Origin: Pelomonas parva
GTDB taxonomy: Bacteria > Pseudomonadota > Gammaproteobacteria > Burkholderiales > Burkholderiaceae_C
Direction: 5' to 3'
DNA length: 64,000 nt
NCBI RefSeq assembly: GCF_043555835.1
Contig: NZ_JBIGHV010000004.1
Coordinates: 372,001 to 436,000 of the forward strand
Part shown: positions 53,157 to 62,194 of the stretch, one piece after another
How positions within the stretch are numbered: the first letter of the stretch is position 1
Layout: every line of letters begins with the position of its first letter
Notes under the pieces: model-generated
The model's input: only the letters and a program-made list of their open reading frames with translations
Database searches by the model: none
Told to the model about the DNA's origin: nothing
Made by a program: the position numbers and the translations under genes

Positions 53157-53162
53157 CGCGGG

Positions 53163-53648
53163 TCAACCGTCTAGCAGTGCATCGGCGTCGGCGAGGTAGC
53201 GCTCCAAAAACTCGTCCAATGACGCCGCCACCAGTACGTGAGGCTTGCCATCGTAATAGTCGATGTAGACCGCGCTGTGCTCATCCGACACCGGCCGCAC
53301 TCGATAGTTCCAGCAGGACCACATGTAATCGGAGAACTCCACGCCATGCTCGGACGGCGGCTGCGCCATCACTTCCTCCAGCGGCCACAGGCGCCAAAGC
53401 GCGTTGCATGGCTGCAGCATGCCGCCGATGGCGCCATACAGCGCCAGCACGTCTGGCGTGGCCTCGAAGCCCAGCGCCCGGAATACCTGCCGGACCCGCT
53501 CAGCGGGCTCCGGCGGTTGAGGCTCGGTACCCTCGCGTGTCCAGCGGGCCAGCAGCTGTTCATTAGCCGGCGCGTCGCGGCTGACACGCGGCAGGGCATC
53601 GCTCTGCTCGGGAACCCACAACGCAAGGAATTGGCGAAGCATCCTCAT
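53163..53648 (-). CDS. SMI1/KNR4 (SUKH)-like protein
   Basis: 161 residues. The central pattern (TPDVLALYGAIGGMLQPCNA, LWRLWPLEEVMAQ) and the closing strand-helix HVLVAASLDEFLERYLAD resemble the SUKH superfamily, whose members often act as immunity proteins against contact-dependent toxins but also have other roles. Start is uncertain (53648 or 53642). It converges on the flavoprotein gene and is divergent from the two-component system. No toxin gene was seen nearby, so an immunity function is only a possibility. Confidence 0.6.
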   Translation of the reverse strand: MRMLRQFLALWVPEQSDALPRVSRDAPANEQLLARWTREGTEPQPPEPAERVRQVFRALGFEATPDVLALYGAIGGMLQPCNALWRLWPLEEVMAQPPSEHGVEFSDYMWSCWNYRVRPVSDEHSAVYIDYYDGKPHVLVAASLDEFLERYLADADALLDG

Positions 53649-53723
53649 GGCCGGACGATAACTGCCAGTGGACGCATCGCGGTCAGAATTGCCGCCCATT
53701 CCTATTGCCTCGCCACGACCTGC

Positions 53724-54401
53724 ATGCGCCTCCTCCTCGTCGAAGACGACCCCATGATCGGTGAGAGCCTGCGCGAGGCGCTGCGCCGCCAGGGCTTTGC
53801 GGCCGACTGGGTGCGCGACGGCCAGGCGGCCGACGCCGTGCTGGCCAGCAGCGAGCGCTTCGACGCCGTGCTGCTGGACCTGGGTCTGCCCAAGCGCGAC
53901 GGCGTGGCCGTGCTCCGGGCGATGCGGGCACGCGGCGACGCGACGCCCGTCATCGTGCTGACGGCGCGCGACGCGCTGACCGACAAGGTCGCCGGGCTGG
54001 ACGCCGGCGCGGACGACTACCTCGTCAAGCCCTTCGAGCTGGACGAACTGCTGGCCCGGCTGCGCGCCATCGCCCGCCGGCTGGGCGGCCGCACCGACAG
54101 CGCGCTGAGCGTCGCCGACCTGCGCCTGGACCCGGCCACGCGCGAGGTCACGCGCAGCGGGCGGCCCGTGCTGCTGTCGGCTAGAGAGTTCGCGCTGCTG
54201 CAGGCGCTGCTGGAGCGGCCCGGCGCCATCGTCTCGCGCGCGCAGCTGGAGGACCGCCTCTACGGCTGGGGCGAGGAGCTGGAGAGCAACGCCATCAGCG
54301 TCTACATGCATCAGCTGCGCAAGAAGCTGGGGGCCGACCTGCTGCACACCGTCCGAGGGTTGGGCTACTACGCCGGACCCGAGAAAGGCGGCGCCGCGTG
54401 A
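53724..54401 (+). CDS. OmpR family response regulator (QseB/PmrA-like)
   Basis: 225 residues. The receiver has LLLVEDDPMIG, phosphoacceptor Asp around residue 52 in VLLDLGLPKRDG, Thr in VLTARD and Lys in DDYLVKPFELDEL. The winged-helix domain has LSAREFALLQALLERPGAI, ESNAISVYMHQLRKKLG and the closing TVRGLGYY. It overlaps the kinase gene at a GTG start (GTGA). The subgroup and context fit QseB/TctD/PmrA systems that respond to metals, polyamines or carboxylates; the exact signal is unknown. Confidence 0.95.
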   Translation: MRLLLVEDDPMIGESLREALRRQGFAADWVRDGQAADAVLASSERFDAVLLDLGLPKRDGVAVLRAMRARGDATPVIVLTARDALTDKVAGLDAGADDYLVKPFELDELLARLRAIARRLGGRTDSALSVADLRLDPATREVTRSGRPVLLSAREFALLQALLERPGAIVSRAQLEDRLYGWGEELESNAISVYMHQLRKKLGADLLHTVRGLGYYAGPEKGGAA

Positions 54402-55720
54402 AGCTGCTGACGACGCTGCGCGGCCGCCTGTTCGCGCTGCTCGCGCTGCTGGGCGGCGTGACCGCGCTGGCCGTGGGCGGCGCCACCTATGTCAGCGTGC
54501 GCGCCGAGGCCGACCAGCTGTTCGACTACCAGTTGCGCCAGACCGCGCTGTCGCTGCGCGACCAGGGCCGCGTGGCCAGCGACGAGGCCGCCGCACTGGC
54601 CGACCCGGGGCTGGACTACGTCGTGCAGATCTGGTCGCTGCAGGGGCTGGAGCTGTATTCCAGCCGGCCCCAAGGCATGACCGAGGCGCTGCCGGCACGC
54701 GCCGTGCTGGGCTTCTCCAACCTGCGCCTGGCCGGGCAGGACTGGCGCGTCTTCGGCGCGGCCACGCCGCTGCGCGTGGTGCAGGTGGCGCAGCCGCTGG
54801 GCGTGCGCCAGCGCCTGGCCGCGCTGGCTGCGCTGCGCAGCGTGGCGCCGGTGGCCATCGCGCTGCCGCTGGTGGCGGCCGCCGTGTGGTGGCTGCTGGG
54901 CGTGTCGCTGGCGCCGCTGGCGCGCGTGACGCAGGCTGCGCAATCACGCGGCGCCAACGCGCGCGACGCGCTGCCCACGGCTGGCCTGCCCGGCGAGGTG
55001 GCGCCGCTGGTGGACGCCTTCAACGGCCTGCTCGGCCGGCTGGGCGAGGCCTTCGACGCGCAGCGCAGCTTCGTCGCCGACGCCGCCCACGAGCTGCGCT
55101 CGCCGCTGACGGCGCTGAAGCTGCAGCTGGGCCTGTTGCGCGACTCGGCGCCGGGCGAAGAGCAGGACGCGGCAATCACCCGCCTGCGCGGCGGCATCGA
55201 CCGCGCGACGCATCTCGTCGAGCAGCTGCTGGCCCTGGCCCGCGCCGAGCCGGGCGCGCCGGCCGCCGAGCAGCCGCTGGACCTGACCGAGCTGGCCCGC
55301 CAGGCCCTGGCCGACGTGCAGCCGCTGGCCGACCGGGCCGGCGTGTCGCTGACGCTGACCGCGCCCGACCCGCTGCCGCTGACCGGCGACCCGCAAGCGC
55401 TGCGCGGCGCTTGCCGCAACCTCATCGACAACGCGGTGAAGTACGGCGCGCGAACGGTGCAGGTGAGCGCACTGCGCGGTGCGCGCGGTGCGCCGCTGCT
55501 GCGCGTGGACGACGACGGCCCGGGCATCCCGCCGGAGCAGCGCGAGCGCGCGTTCGACCGCTTCCAGCGCGGCGAGGGCGTGGACGCGCCCGGCAGCGGC
55601 CTGGGCCTGGCTATCGTGCGGGCGGCGGCACGGCAGCAGGGGGCGACGGTCACGCTGGCGGATTCGCCGCTCGCCGGGCTGCGCGTCGAGATCCACTGGC
55701 CCGACGCGACGGCGTCATGA
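54398..55720 (+). CDS. Sensor histidine kinase (QseC/TctE-like)
   Basis: 440 residues beginning at GTG 54398. TM1 is at about 10-28 (LFALLALLGGVTALAVGGA), a periplasmic sensor at 30-145, and TM2 at about 150-168 (APVAIALPLVAAAVWWLLG). HAMP-like sequence follows, then HisKA with His231 in FVADAAHELRSPL. ATPase boxes are CRNLIDNAVKYG (N), DDDGPGIPPEQ (G1), FDRFQRGE (F) and GSGLGLAIVRAA (G2). All catalytic residues are present. The gene overlaps the regulator upstream and a short gene downstream. Confidence 0.95.
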   Translation: MKLLTTLRGRLFALLALLGGVTALAVGGATYVSVRAEADQLFDYQLRQTALSLRDQGRVASDEAAALADPGLDYVVQIWSLQGLELYSSRPQGMTEALPARAVLGFSNLRLAGQDWRVFGAATPLRVVQVAQPLGVRQRLAALAALRSVAPVAIALPLVAAAVWWLLGVSLAPLARVTQAAQSRGANARDALPTAGLPGEVAPLVDAFNGLLGRLGEAFDAQRSFVADAAHELRSPLTALKLQLGLLRDSAPGEEQDAAITRLRGGIDRATHLVEQLLALARAEPGAPAAEQPLDLTELARQALADVQPLADRAGVSLTLTAPDPLPLTGDPQALRGACRNLIDNAVKYGARTVQVSALRGARGAPLLRVDDDGPGIPPEQRERAFDRFQRGEGVDAPGSGLGLAIVRAAARQQGATVTLADSPLAGLRVEIHWPDATAS

Positions 55721-56118
55721 AGCGTCGGCATCTGGACATCGTCCGCTTCGGCGTTGTCGCATGCGCCATTGCGCTTGCATGGGCTTGGCTGCATTCGCTC
55801 GGCAGCAGCCTGTGTGCCAACACGGTGCTGAGCGAGTTGCCTTCGCCCTCCTGTCTACTGAGGGCCGCATTGCTGGAGTCCAACTGCGGCGCGACAACAG
55901 GCTTCAGTCGCCATGTGCAGATCCTGCGCGCCAGCGAAACGCCACAGGACGACTCGGCCTTCGTCATGGACGACAACCACGGCGCTGCATCGTTGGATGT
56001 GCAACTGCGCTGGGACGACGACGCGCGTGTCGTGGTCAGCCACGATGCGCAGGCCCGAGTGTTTCGCGCCGAGCCTTCGGCGCGCGGCGTGTCGATGGGG
56101 TACGAGGCGCGGCGCTAG
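55717..56118 (+). CDS. Hypothetical exported or membrane-anchored protein linked to the kinase
   Basis: 133 residues. A hydrophobic segment (FGVVACAIALAWAWLHSLG) near the N-terminus is either an uncleaved anchor or signal peptide. The mature part has three cysteines (SLCANTV, PSCLLRA, ESNCGATT) and ends SARGVSMGYEARR. No family was recognised. The start overlaps the kinase stop as ATGA, so it is translated with the two-component system and may be an accessory or target protein. Confidence 0.65.
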   Translation: MKRRHLDIVRFGVVACAIALAWAWLHSLGSSLCANTVLSELPSPSCLLRAALLESNCGATTGFSRHVQILRASETPQDDSAFVMDDNHGAASLDVQLRWDDDARVVVSHDAQARVFRAEPSARGVSMGYEARR

Positions 56119-56160
56119 CGAGCCTGCGCAGCGATCAGCGCCGGCGCCGTGACGCGGCGC

Positions 56161-57999
56161 TCAGGACCCTCCGACGGTGAAGCTCGTACCGTGATAGCCG
56201 GTCTGGAACAGCGAGACGGGTCGGCCGGCCCAGCGCGAAACCTCGCGCTGCAGGGCCTGGAATTCCTGCCCCTCCTGCTGGTAGGCGTAAGTGCGGCCGA
56301 TGCGCAGCACCCGGGCCTCACCGGCGCCCAGCACGGTGGACTCGTAGTAGCCGCCCAGCAGCACCGCCGCCAGACGGGCGCCAGGCTCGAGCCGCACATG
56401 CCATTGCACCGCTTCGTACGAGGTCAGCACCAGCACCAGCGGGCGCAGCGAGCGGCGCACAGTCACGGTCACCCGGCCAATGGCACGGGATTGGCCCGGT
56501 GCATTGAACTTCTCACGCCCCTCGTAGATGCCGACACCTTCAACCTGCGCATCCCGTACATGGTCCAGCAACGGCGATCCGACCTGCAGCGCGGGGCTCT
56601 GGGTGATGCGCCTCTCCTCCGTCGCGGCCTGCTGAAGTACGCGTTGGTTGGCCTCCTCCAGCATGGCCGTCACCACCTCGTCCACCGGTTGGGCAGGCGC
56701 CGCTTCGAGCTGCTCCGACAGCCAGATGGTGGGGACGCTGACCTGCGCCACCCGCTTGATGGCGGGAAAGTAGCGCATGGGCCGCTGCCAGGCGGCGCCC
56801 TGAAGGCGCGCCAGCGTGCCTTGGGCGGCGTCGAAAAGATAGTTGCCGTTGCCGGCGCCCACGCCGCCGGCCGAGCCCTGCATCGTCAGGGAGACGATGT
56901 ACTGGTCGGGTTTGCCGGTGGGCACCGGGTTGCTGACCCGCGCCGGCTCGAAGCTGCTCTCGCGCATGTCCAGCGTGTTCAGGTCCATGCGAACCAGCTT
57001 GTCGCCGCCGAGCAAGAGTTCCGCGCCCGCGAAGACGATCGGCCCGGATTCCATCAACACGACGCCCATACGCCGGTCGACGCCGGGCTTCTCTGCCACC
57101 ACTGTCACCTTGGGTTTGCCGTCCTGCTCGTCGAGTTCGAGCTGATAGAGACCCTGAAACGTGGCGATGTTGAACCGGTTGTCGTTGCCCGGCACGGGCA
57201 GCAACCTTTCGAACGACGATTGGCCGGCGACCTGCACCGGAACGTCCTCGCCGCTGCGCAGACTGAGCAGGTGAGCCGGCTTGCCGCTGGTGCTGCGGAC
57301 ACCCAGGAAGCGTGGACTCAGCCAATACAGCCAGCGCGCATCGGGAAGCTCCAACAGGGTTTCGCCACCTTCGCTGGCGCGGATGCGCAGCGCGCCGGAA
57401 GTCGATTGCGCGAACAGCCTCCCATTCGGTGCCACGGTGACGTCGCCACGCTGGCCACGCTCCTTGAAAAGGCTTCGGCCGCCGCCCAGGGCGATCAGTT
57501 CCAGTCCGTCCGTCGTGGTCACGGCGATCACCGGGGCCTGGCCCGCGTCTCGGTTGAGCGCGCCGCCCTCTCCCTGCATGGTCAGCGAAGGCGGTATTTC
57601 GGCCACCGGCAGCGGCGGCTGGGCCAGCAGCTGGCCGATACGCTGAACCGCCAGCCAGCGTGCCAGCTTGCGGTCGAACTCAGCAAAGCAGGACTTGTTC
57701 TTCACGGCCGCCTCGATATCGGCGGTCGAATGCCGCCAGCTCGGCGTGAAATCCGGGCTGCAGGACACCGCCCGCGCACGCAACCGCGCCGCCCAGGCCT
57801 GGTCCAGCGTCGCCCTCTCGGTGGAAGTCTTGCTCAACTGCTCGACGAAGCGCTCGTGCGCCTGCCGGACATCCACTGTCAGCGGCAGCGCCGCATTGAT
57901 GCGATCTTCTGCCGGGGCGAAACGCTGCCGCACATCGCAACCGGCGAGCAGCGCAGTCGCCAGCAGGGCCAGGGAGAACAGCAAACGGCGCATGGGCAT
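56161..57999 (-). CDS. Large lipoprotein of unknown function
   Basis: 612 residues from the ATG at 57999; an ATG two codons later (57993) is equally plausible. The signal peptide ends in a lipobox (ATALLAGC). The N-terminal 150 residues are helical; the middle (about 160-430) alternates short strands and turns in a way that could be a beta-propeller (GDVTVAPNGRLFAQSTSG, LELPDARWLYWLSPRFLG, LLLGGDKLVRMDLNTLDM). The C-terminus contains a segment resembling a lectin or adhesin strand set (WHVRLEPGARLAAVLLGGYY). No named domain was recognised. It stands alone between convergent and divergent neighbours. Confidence 0.7.
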   Translation of the reverse strand: MPMRRLLFSLALLATALLAGCDVRQRFAPAEDRINAALPLTVDVRQAHERFVEQLSKTSTERATLDQAWAARLRARAVSCSPDFTPSWRHSTADIEAAVKNKSCFAEFDRKLARWLAVQRIGQLLAQPPLPVAEIPPSLTMQGEGGALNRDAGQAPVIAVTTTDGLELIALGGGRSLFKERGQRGDVTVAPNGRLFAQSTSGALRIRASEGGETLLELPDARWLYWLSPRFLGVRSTSGKPAHLLSLRSGEDVPVQVAGQSSFERLLPVPGNDNRFNIATFQGLYQLELDEQDGKPKVTVVAEKPGVDRRMGVVLMESGPIVFAGAELLLGGDKLVRMDLNTLDMRESSFEPARVSNPVPTGKPDQYIVSLTMQGSAGGVGAGNGNYLFDAAQGTLARLQGAAWQRPMRYFPAIKRVAQVSVPTIWLSEQLEAAPAQPVDEVVTAMLEEANQRVLQQAATEERRITQSPALQVGSPLLDHVRDAQVEGVGIYEGREKFNAPGQSRAIGRVTVTVRRSLRPLVLVLTSYEAVQWHVRLEPGARLAAVLLGGYYESTVLGAGEARVLRIGRTYAYQQEGQEFQALQREVSRWAGRPVSLFQTGYHGTSFTVGGS

Positions 58000-58240
58000 A
58001 AGACCAGGGCGGACGGGCCGCCAAAGAGGCAAAGTGAAGCGGCAGGCAGTCTAGTCAGCGCGTCCTGTCGTTAGCCCTAGCAAGCTGACGGCGAATCGGC
58101 CATCGGTCACGACATGCCGCAATTTCGAACCACCGCAGCTCGGTCGCGCGGCTGTGTGGGTTCAAGCGCTGATACAGCGCGCGCCCCGCCCCGCCCTGCT
58201 GTCCCTTCACGCCTGCGCTCGCAACCGCTGCAATGGCGCC

Positions 58241-58825
58241 ATGAATGAACTGCTGCCCCTGCTGACCTATTGCACGCTGATGTCCGGCACCCCCGGCCCC
58301 AACAACATGATGCTGGTGGCCAGCGGCGCCCACCATGGCTACCGGCGTACCTTGCCGGCCATCCTGGGCATCAATGCCGGCGGCGCGGTGCAGACCTTCG
58401 TCACCTGCCTGGGCCTGGGCGCGCTGTTCACCGCCTGGCCGGCGCTGCATGCCGCGCTCAAGATCGCCGGCACGCTCTACATGCTGGTGCTGGCCTGGAA
58501 GCTGGCCGGCAGCCCGGCCGCGCAGGGCCGGCCGCCCGAGCAGGTCAGCTTCGCGCAGGCCGCGCTGTTCCAGGCGGTCAACCCCAAGAGCTGGGTCAAG
58601 GCGATCACGCTGGCCTCGGTCTTCATGCCGACGGGGATGGACGTGATGACGGGCGCGCTGCTCGTCAGCCTCGTCGGCGCGGTCGTCGGCTTCCCCTGCA
58701 TCTCGATGTGGGCGTTGTTCGGCGCGTGGATAGGCCGCTTCCTGTCCAGCCCGCTGCGGCGCCGTGTCTTCAATGCCATCATGGCCGCCTCCCTCGCCGT
58801 GCTCGCCTTGATGCTGCTTCGCTGA
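58241..58825 (+). CDS. LysE/RhtB family exporter
   Basis: 194 residues, inner membrane. The family signature near the N-terminus is TLMSGTPGPNNMMLVASGAH. Five to six helices follow, with FQAVNPKSWVKAITLASVF as the conserved loop before the third pair. LysE/RhtB proteins export basic or neutral amino acids or their analogues by proton exchange. The MocR gene starts one base before the stop (TGATG), so the regulator probably responds to the exported compound or its relative. Confidence 0.92.
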   Translation: MNELLPLLTYCTLMSGTPGPNNMMLVASGAHHGYRRTLPAILGINAGGAVQTFVTCLGLGALFTAWPALHAALKIAGTLYMLVLAWKLAGSPAAQGRPPEQVSFAQAALFQAVNPKSWVKAITLASVFMPTGMDVMTGALLVSLVGAVVGFPCISMWALFGAWIGRFLSSPLRRRVFNAIMAASLAVLALMLLR

Positions 58826-60285
58826 TGTTCTCCCTGGATCGCGATTCGCCCACGCCGCTGGCCGACCAGATCGAGCAGCGCCTGCATGCGCTGATGGTCA
58901 GCGCGCAGCTGCCACCCGGCGCGCGGCTCACGTCCATCCGCCAGCTAGCCACGCAACTGGGCGTCAGCCCCAACACCGTCGTCACCGCCTACGACCGGCT
59001 CGTGGCCGCCGGCCTCATCGACTCGCGCGGCACGGCCGGCTTCTTTGTCGCCGACAGCCCCGCCAACGCCATGCCCGACGCGGTGCGCGTGGAGGCGGGC
59101 GAGGAGCAGGAGGCCGTGTGGCTGGCCCAGCAAGCCAACGACCAGAAGGCCGGCGTGCTGCTGGCCAGCAGTGGCGCCCTGCCCGCCACCTGGCTGGAAG
59201 ACGCCGTGCCCGCCGCCGCCGTGCAGCGCGGGCTGGCGCGCGCCACCGCCGGCATGGCCTCGCGCTGCCCGCCGCAAGGCCTGCCCGAGCTGCGCGAGCG
59301 CATCGCGACGATGCTGCGTGGTCAGGGCATCGCCGTGGATGCCGGCCGCGTGCTGACGACGTATGGCGGCACGCAGGCCATCGACCTGATCTGCCGCGCC
59401 TTCCTGCGCCCCGGCGACTCGGTGGCCGTGGAGACGCCGGGCTACTTCCTGCTCTTCGACCGCCTGCGCCAGGCCGGCGTCAACATCGTGCCCGTGCCGC
59501 GCCGCCACGACGGCATCGACCTGGACGCGCTGGATGCCGCCTGCACGCAGCACCGGCCGCGCCTGCTCTTCATCCAGCCCGTGCTGCACAACCCCACCGG
59601 CTGGGGCAGCACGGCGGCCAATCTGCACCGTGTGCTGATGCTGGCGCAGCGGCACGACCTGCTGATCGCCGAGGACGACGTGCAGGGCCACTTCCACCCA
59701 GGCACGCCGACGAGGCTGGCGCAGCTGTCGGGGCTTGAGCGAGTGATTTACTACTCCAGCTTCGCCAAGGCCATGAGCCCCGCGCTGCGCCTGGGCTACA
59801 TGGCCGCCGAGCCGGCGCTGATCAAGGCGCTGCTGCGGGAGAAGATCCTGTCGGTGCTGACAACGGCCGCGCTCAACGAGTTCGTGCTGCTGGAAGTGCT
59901 CGCCGCCGGCCGCTGGCGCAAGCATCTGGAGCGGCTGCAGCAGCGCCTGGGCACGGCCCGCGTGGCCGCCGCGCGCCAGCTGCGCGAGGCGGGCGTGCTG
60001 CTGGAGCATGCGGGCGAAGGCGGGCTCTTCCTGTGGGGCGCGCTGCCGGCGGGGGTGGACGTGGACGGTGTCGTCAAGGAAGCCTTCCGGCGCGGCATCC
60101 TGCTGGTGCGCGGCGCCACCTTTGCCGCCGACGGCGCGGCCGACCCGCACATCCGCTTCAACGTCGCCTTCAGCCAACAGCCGCGGCTGGCGGACTTTCT
60201 GCGCGAGCAGCTGAGCGCCGCAACGAGTGCGCGCCTGGCCGTGGAGCGCGCCCGCGCAAGCCCGGTCGACCTCAGGCCACGCTGA
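58825..60285 (+). CDS. MocR family regulator (GntR HTH fused to PLP aminotransferase fold)
   Basis: 486 residues. The N-terminal GntR-type helix-turn-helix (about 1-75; SIRQLATQLGVSPNTVVTAY, DRLVAAGLIDSRGTAGFFVA) is joined to an aspartate-aminotransferase-fold domain. The PLP lysine is in YYSSFAKAMSPALRLGYM, and substrate-side motifs are QPVLHNPTGWGS and AEDDVQGHFHP. MocR proteins regulate with PLP-bound amino compounds as effectors. It overlaps the exporter gene by one base and converges on the MOSC gene with 14 bp overlap. Confidence 0.95.
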   Translation: MFSLDRDSPTPLADQIEQRLHALMVSAQLPPGARLTSIRQLATQLGVSPNTVVTAYDRLVAAGLIDSRGTAGFFVADSPANAMPDAVRVEAGEEQEAVWLAQQANDQKAGVLLASSGALPATWLEDAVPAAAVQRGLARATAGMASRCPPQGLPELRERIATMLRGQGIAVDAGRVLTTYGGTQAIDLICRAFLRPGDSVAVETPGYFLLFDRLRQAGVNIVPVPRRHDGIDLDALDAACTQHRPRLLFIQPVLHNPTGWGSTAANLHRVLMLAQRHDLLIAEDDVQGHFHPGTPTRLAQLSGLERVIYYSSFAKAMSPALRLGYMAAEPALIKALLREKILSVLTTAALNEFVLLEVLAAGRWRKHLERLQQRLGTARVAAARQLREAGVLLEHAGEGGLFLWGALPAGVDVDGVVKEAFRRGILLVRGATFAADGAADPHIRFNVAFSQQPRLADFLREQLSAATSARLAVERARASPVDLRPR

Positions 60286-60763
60286 CCACGTCGCCCACGC
60301 GGATGGCGCCGCCTTCGAGGATGCGCGCCGTCATGCCGCCGTGGCCGCGCATGGCCGCGTAGCCGCCGGGCCCGATGACCTCCTCCATGCGCGAGCACGG
60401 CGCGCAGGGCCCGACGATCTGCAGCAGCGCGTCGCCGACACGCAGCTGCGCGTTCTTCAGCGACAGCAGGTTGATGCCGGAGACGACGAGGTTGCGGCGG
60501 AGATCGACCGGGTCCAGCGGGCCACTGCGCGCGAAGGCGGCGATGAGCGAGAGGTGCTCCTGTTGAATCAAGGTGACTTGCCGCGTCGACAGCTCGGCCT
60601 CGCCGCGCTTGCCAAGCCGGTCGTCGGCCAGGCCGATGCCCGCCAGCGCCGTGGTCTGGTCGACGAGCCGTGCCGCATCACGCGGCACGCCGCGCACGAC
60701 GATGGCCTCGATGCGGCCCTGGATGTGGGCCGGCGGAATCATGAGGTCGCGGATGGTCTTCAT
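60272..60763 (-). CDS. MOSC domain protein
   Basis: 163 residues of the MOSC (molybdenum cofactor sulfurase C-terminal) family. Signature elements are RQVTLIQQEHLSLIAA, DLRRNLVVSGINLLSLK, LLQIVGPCAPCSRMEEVI with the cofactor-linked cysteines, and GHGGMTARILEGGAIRVGD. These proteins bind molybdenum cofactor or handle sulfur in reductase systems such as those acting on N-hydroxylated compounds. No reductase gene is adjacent. The ATG at 60763 gives normal length for a stand-alone MOSC protein. Confidence 0.9.
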   Translation of the reverse strand: MKTIRDLMIPPAHIQGRIEAIVVRGVPRDAARLVDQTTALAGIGLADDRLGKRGEAELSTRQVTLIQQEHLSLIAAFARSGPLDPVDLRRNLVVSGINLLSLKNAQLRVGDALLQIVGPCAPCSRMEEVIGPGGYAAMRGHGGMTARILEGGAIRVGDVVSVA

Positions 60764-60856
60764 GGGGAGCGACCTTAGCGCAGCGCCGCAACAAACGAAA
60801 CACGACGGGGCCACGCTGAAACGGCGTCGCAACGGCGGCTCGCGAGACTGAGACCC

Positions 60857-62173
60857 ATGATGCAGCCGTCCCCCGCCCTCACCCAGGCCAGCCAGCGCCA
60901 GTCCCGCACCGTGCGCGAGCTGGGCCTGGCCTGCTGCGCCTATCTGCTGACCTTCAGCGGCGCCGTGCTGGCCTGGCTGCAGCATGCCGGCCTGCCGCTG
61001 GACAGCGGCGTGCTGGCCATCTGCGCGCTGCCGCCGCTGGCTGGGCTCGCGCTGTGGACGCTGGACGCGAGCGATGCGCGGCAGTACTCGCTGCACATGG
61101 CGACGGCCATGATGGCCTTGCCCATCGCGCTGATGTTCTGGGCCGGCTCGCTGAATGTTGAACCGGCGCAAGCCCCGCCCGCAGCGCCGACGCTCGATGC
61201 GCAGCAGCTCTTCGACGGCGCAGAGACCGTGGCCGACACCGACCTGCGCGCCGGCGGCATCCAGCGGCTGCGCACGGGCCGCTTTGCCGACGGCAGCGAG
61301 CTGCGGCTGTCGCGCTTTGCCGATGCCGCCGCTGCGCGCAACTACCTCGCAATGCTGTCGCAGGCGATGCCGAATGAGCCCTTCACCGACGCCGGCCGCC
61401 AGGGCCTGCGCCTGCGGGGCAACGGCATTGGCGCGGTGGAGATCGTCTACGAGCGCCATGGCGCCGACCTGCTGGAGCTGCGCGCCGCCGACCGCAGCGG
61501 CCTGCTGGCGCGGCTGGCGGCGCAGCGCGTGCCGCTGCCACAGGAAGATGCCGCGGCAGCGCCCGCCGAGCCGGTGCCGGCCTGGCCCTTCTTCACCGCG
61601 ATGACCGTCGCCCACGGCCTGGCCTTCGTCGCGCTGATCGCCTGGGCCGGCTCACACACGACCCGCGTGCCGGCACTGCAGGGTGCTGCCGTGGCGACGC
61701 CGGACGAGCTGCGCGCACGGCTGCTGTCGCTGGGCGCGTTCGACTTCACCGAGATTGACGTGGACGGCGCGCCGGCCTTGCGCATCGACGCATCGCCCGG
61801 CAAGCGCCGCACACACCACATCACGCTGCACATCGACGCCGGCAGCGGCACGGTGCGCGTGCACGAGAAGCTGGGCGTGGACGGCGACGCGCCGATGGAC
61901 GCCGCCGAAGCCAGCCTGCGCGGCCCCGGCGACGAGCTGTTCGACGTGGCGCGGCCGGCGGCGCAGAAGGTCTGGTCGTCGACGCTGCAGGCCACGATGG
62001 TGGAGCCGTCGCGCCTGGCCGCCGTGCCGCTGCAGTTGCAACACCGCCACGCCGCGCTACCGGCCGACTACGCCGCCCGGCTGGACGGCGAAGGCGTGCT
62101 GACCGCGCTGTGCGCCGTTGTCACCCGTTCCGGCTGGCACTGGCAACCGCGTCTGTTCGGCCGCCGCATCTGA
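60857..62173 (+). CDS. Hypothetical membrane protein
   Basis: 438 residues. Three N-terminal helices (CAYLLTFSGAVLAWLQHAGL, GVLAICALPPLAGLALWTL, MATAMMALPIALMFWAG) are followed by a soluble stretch (about 100-235), one further helix (FFTAMTVAHGLAFVALIAWA), and a cytoplasmic-looking C-terminal part. That part contains AFDFTEIDVDGAPALRIDAS and THHITLHIDAGSGTVRVHEK. No family was recognised. It is followed 21 bp later by a small secreted protein with a strong ribosome-binding site, so the two may share a transcript. Confidence 0.65.
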   Translation: MMQPSPALTQASQRQSRTVRELGLACCAYLLTFSGAVLAWLQHAGLPLDSGVLAICALPPLAGLALWTLDASDARQYSLHMATAMMALPIALMFWAGSLNVEPAQAPPAAPTLDAQQLFDGAETVADTDLRAGGIQRLRTGRFADGSELRLSRFADAAAARNYLAMLSQAMPNEPFTDAGRQGLRLRGNGIGAVEIVYERHGADLLELRAADRSGLLARLAAQRVPLPQEDAAAAPAEPVPAWPFFTAMTVAHGLAFVALIAWAGSHTTRVPALQGAAVATPDELRARLLSLGAFDFTEIDVDGAPALRIDASPGKRRTHHITLHIDAGSGTVRVHEKLGVDGDAPMDAAEASLRGPGDELFDVARPAAQKVWSSTLQATMVEPSRLAAVPLQLQHRHAALPADYAARLDGEGVLTALCAVVTRSGWHWQPRLFGRRI

Positions 62174-62194
62174 CAACCCTCAAGGAGTGACCCC

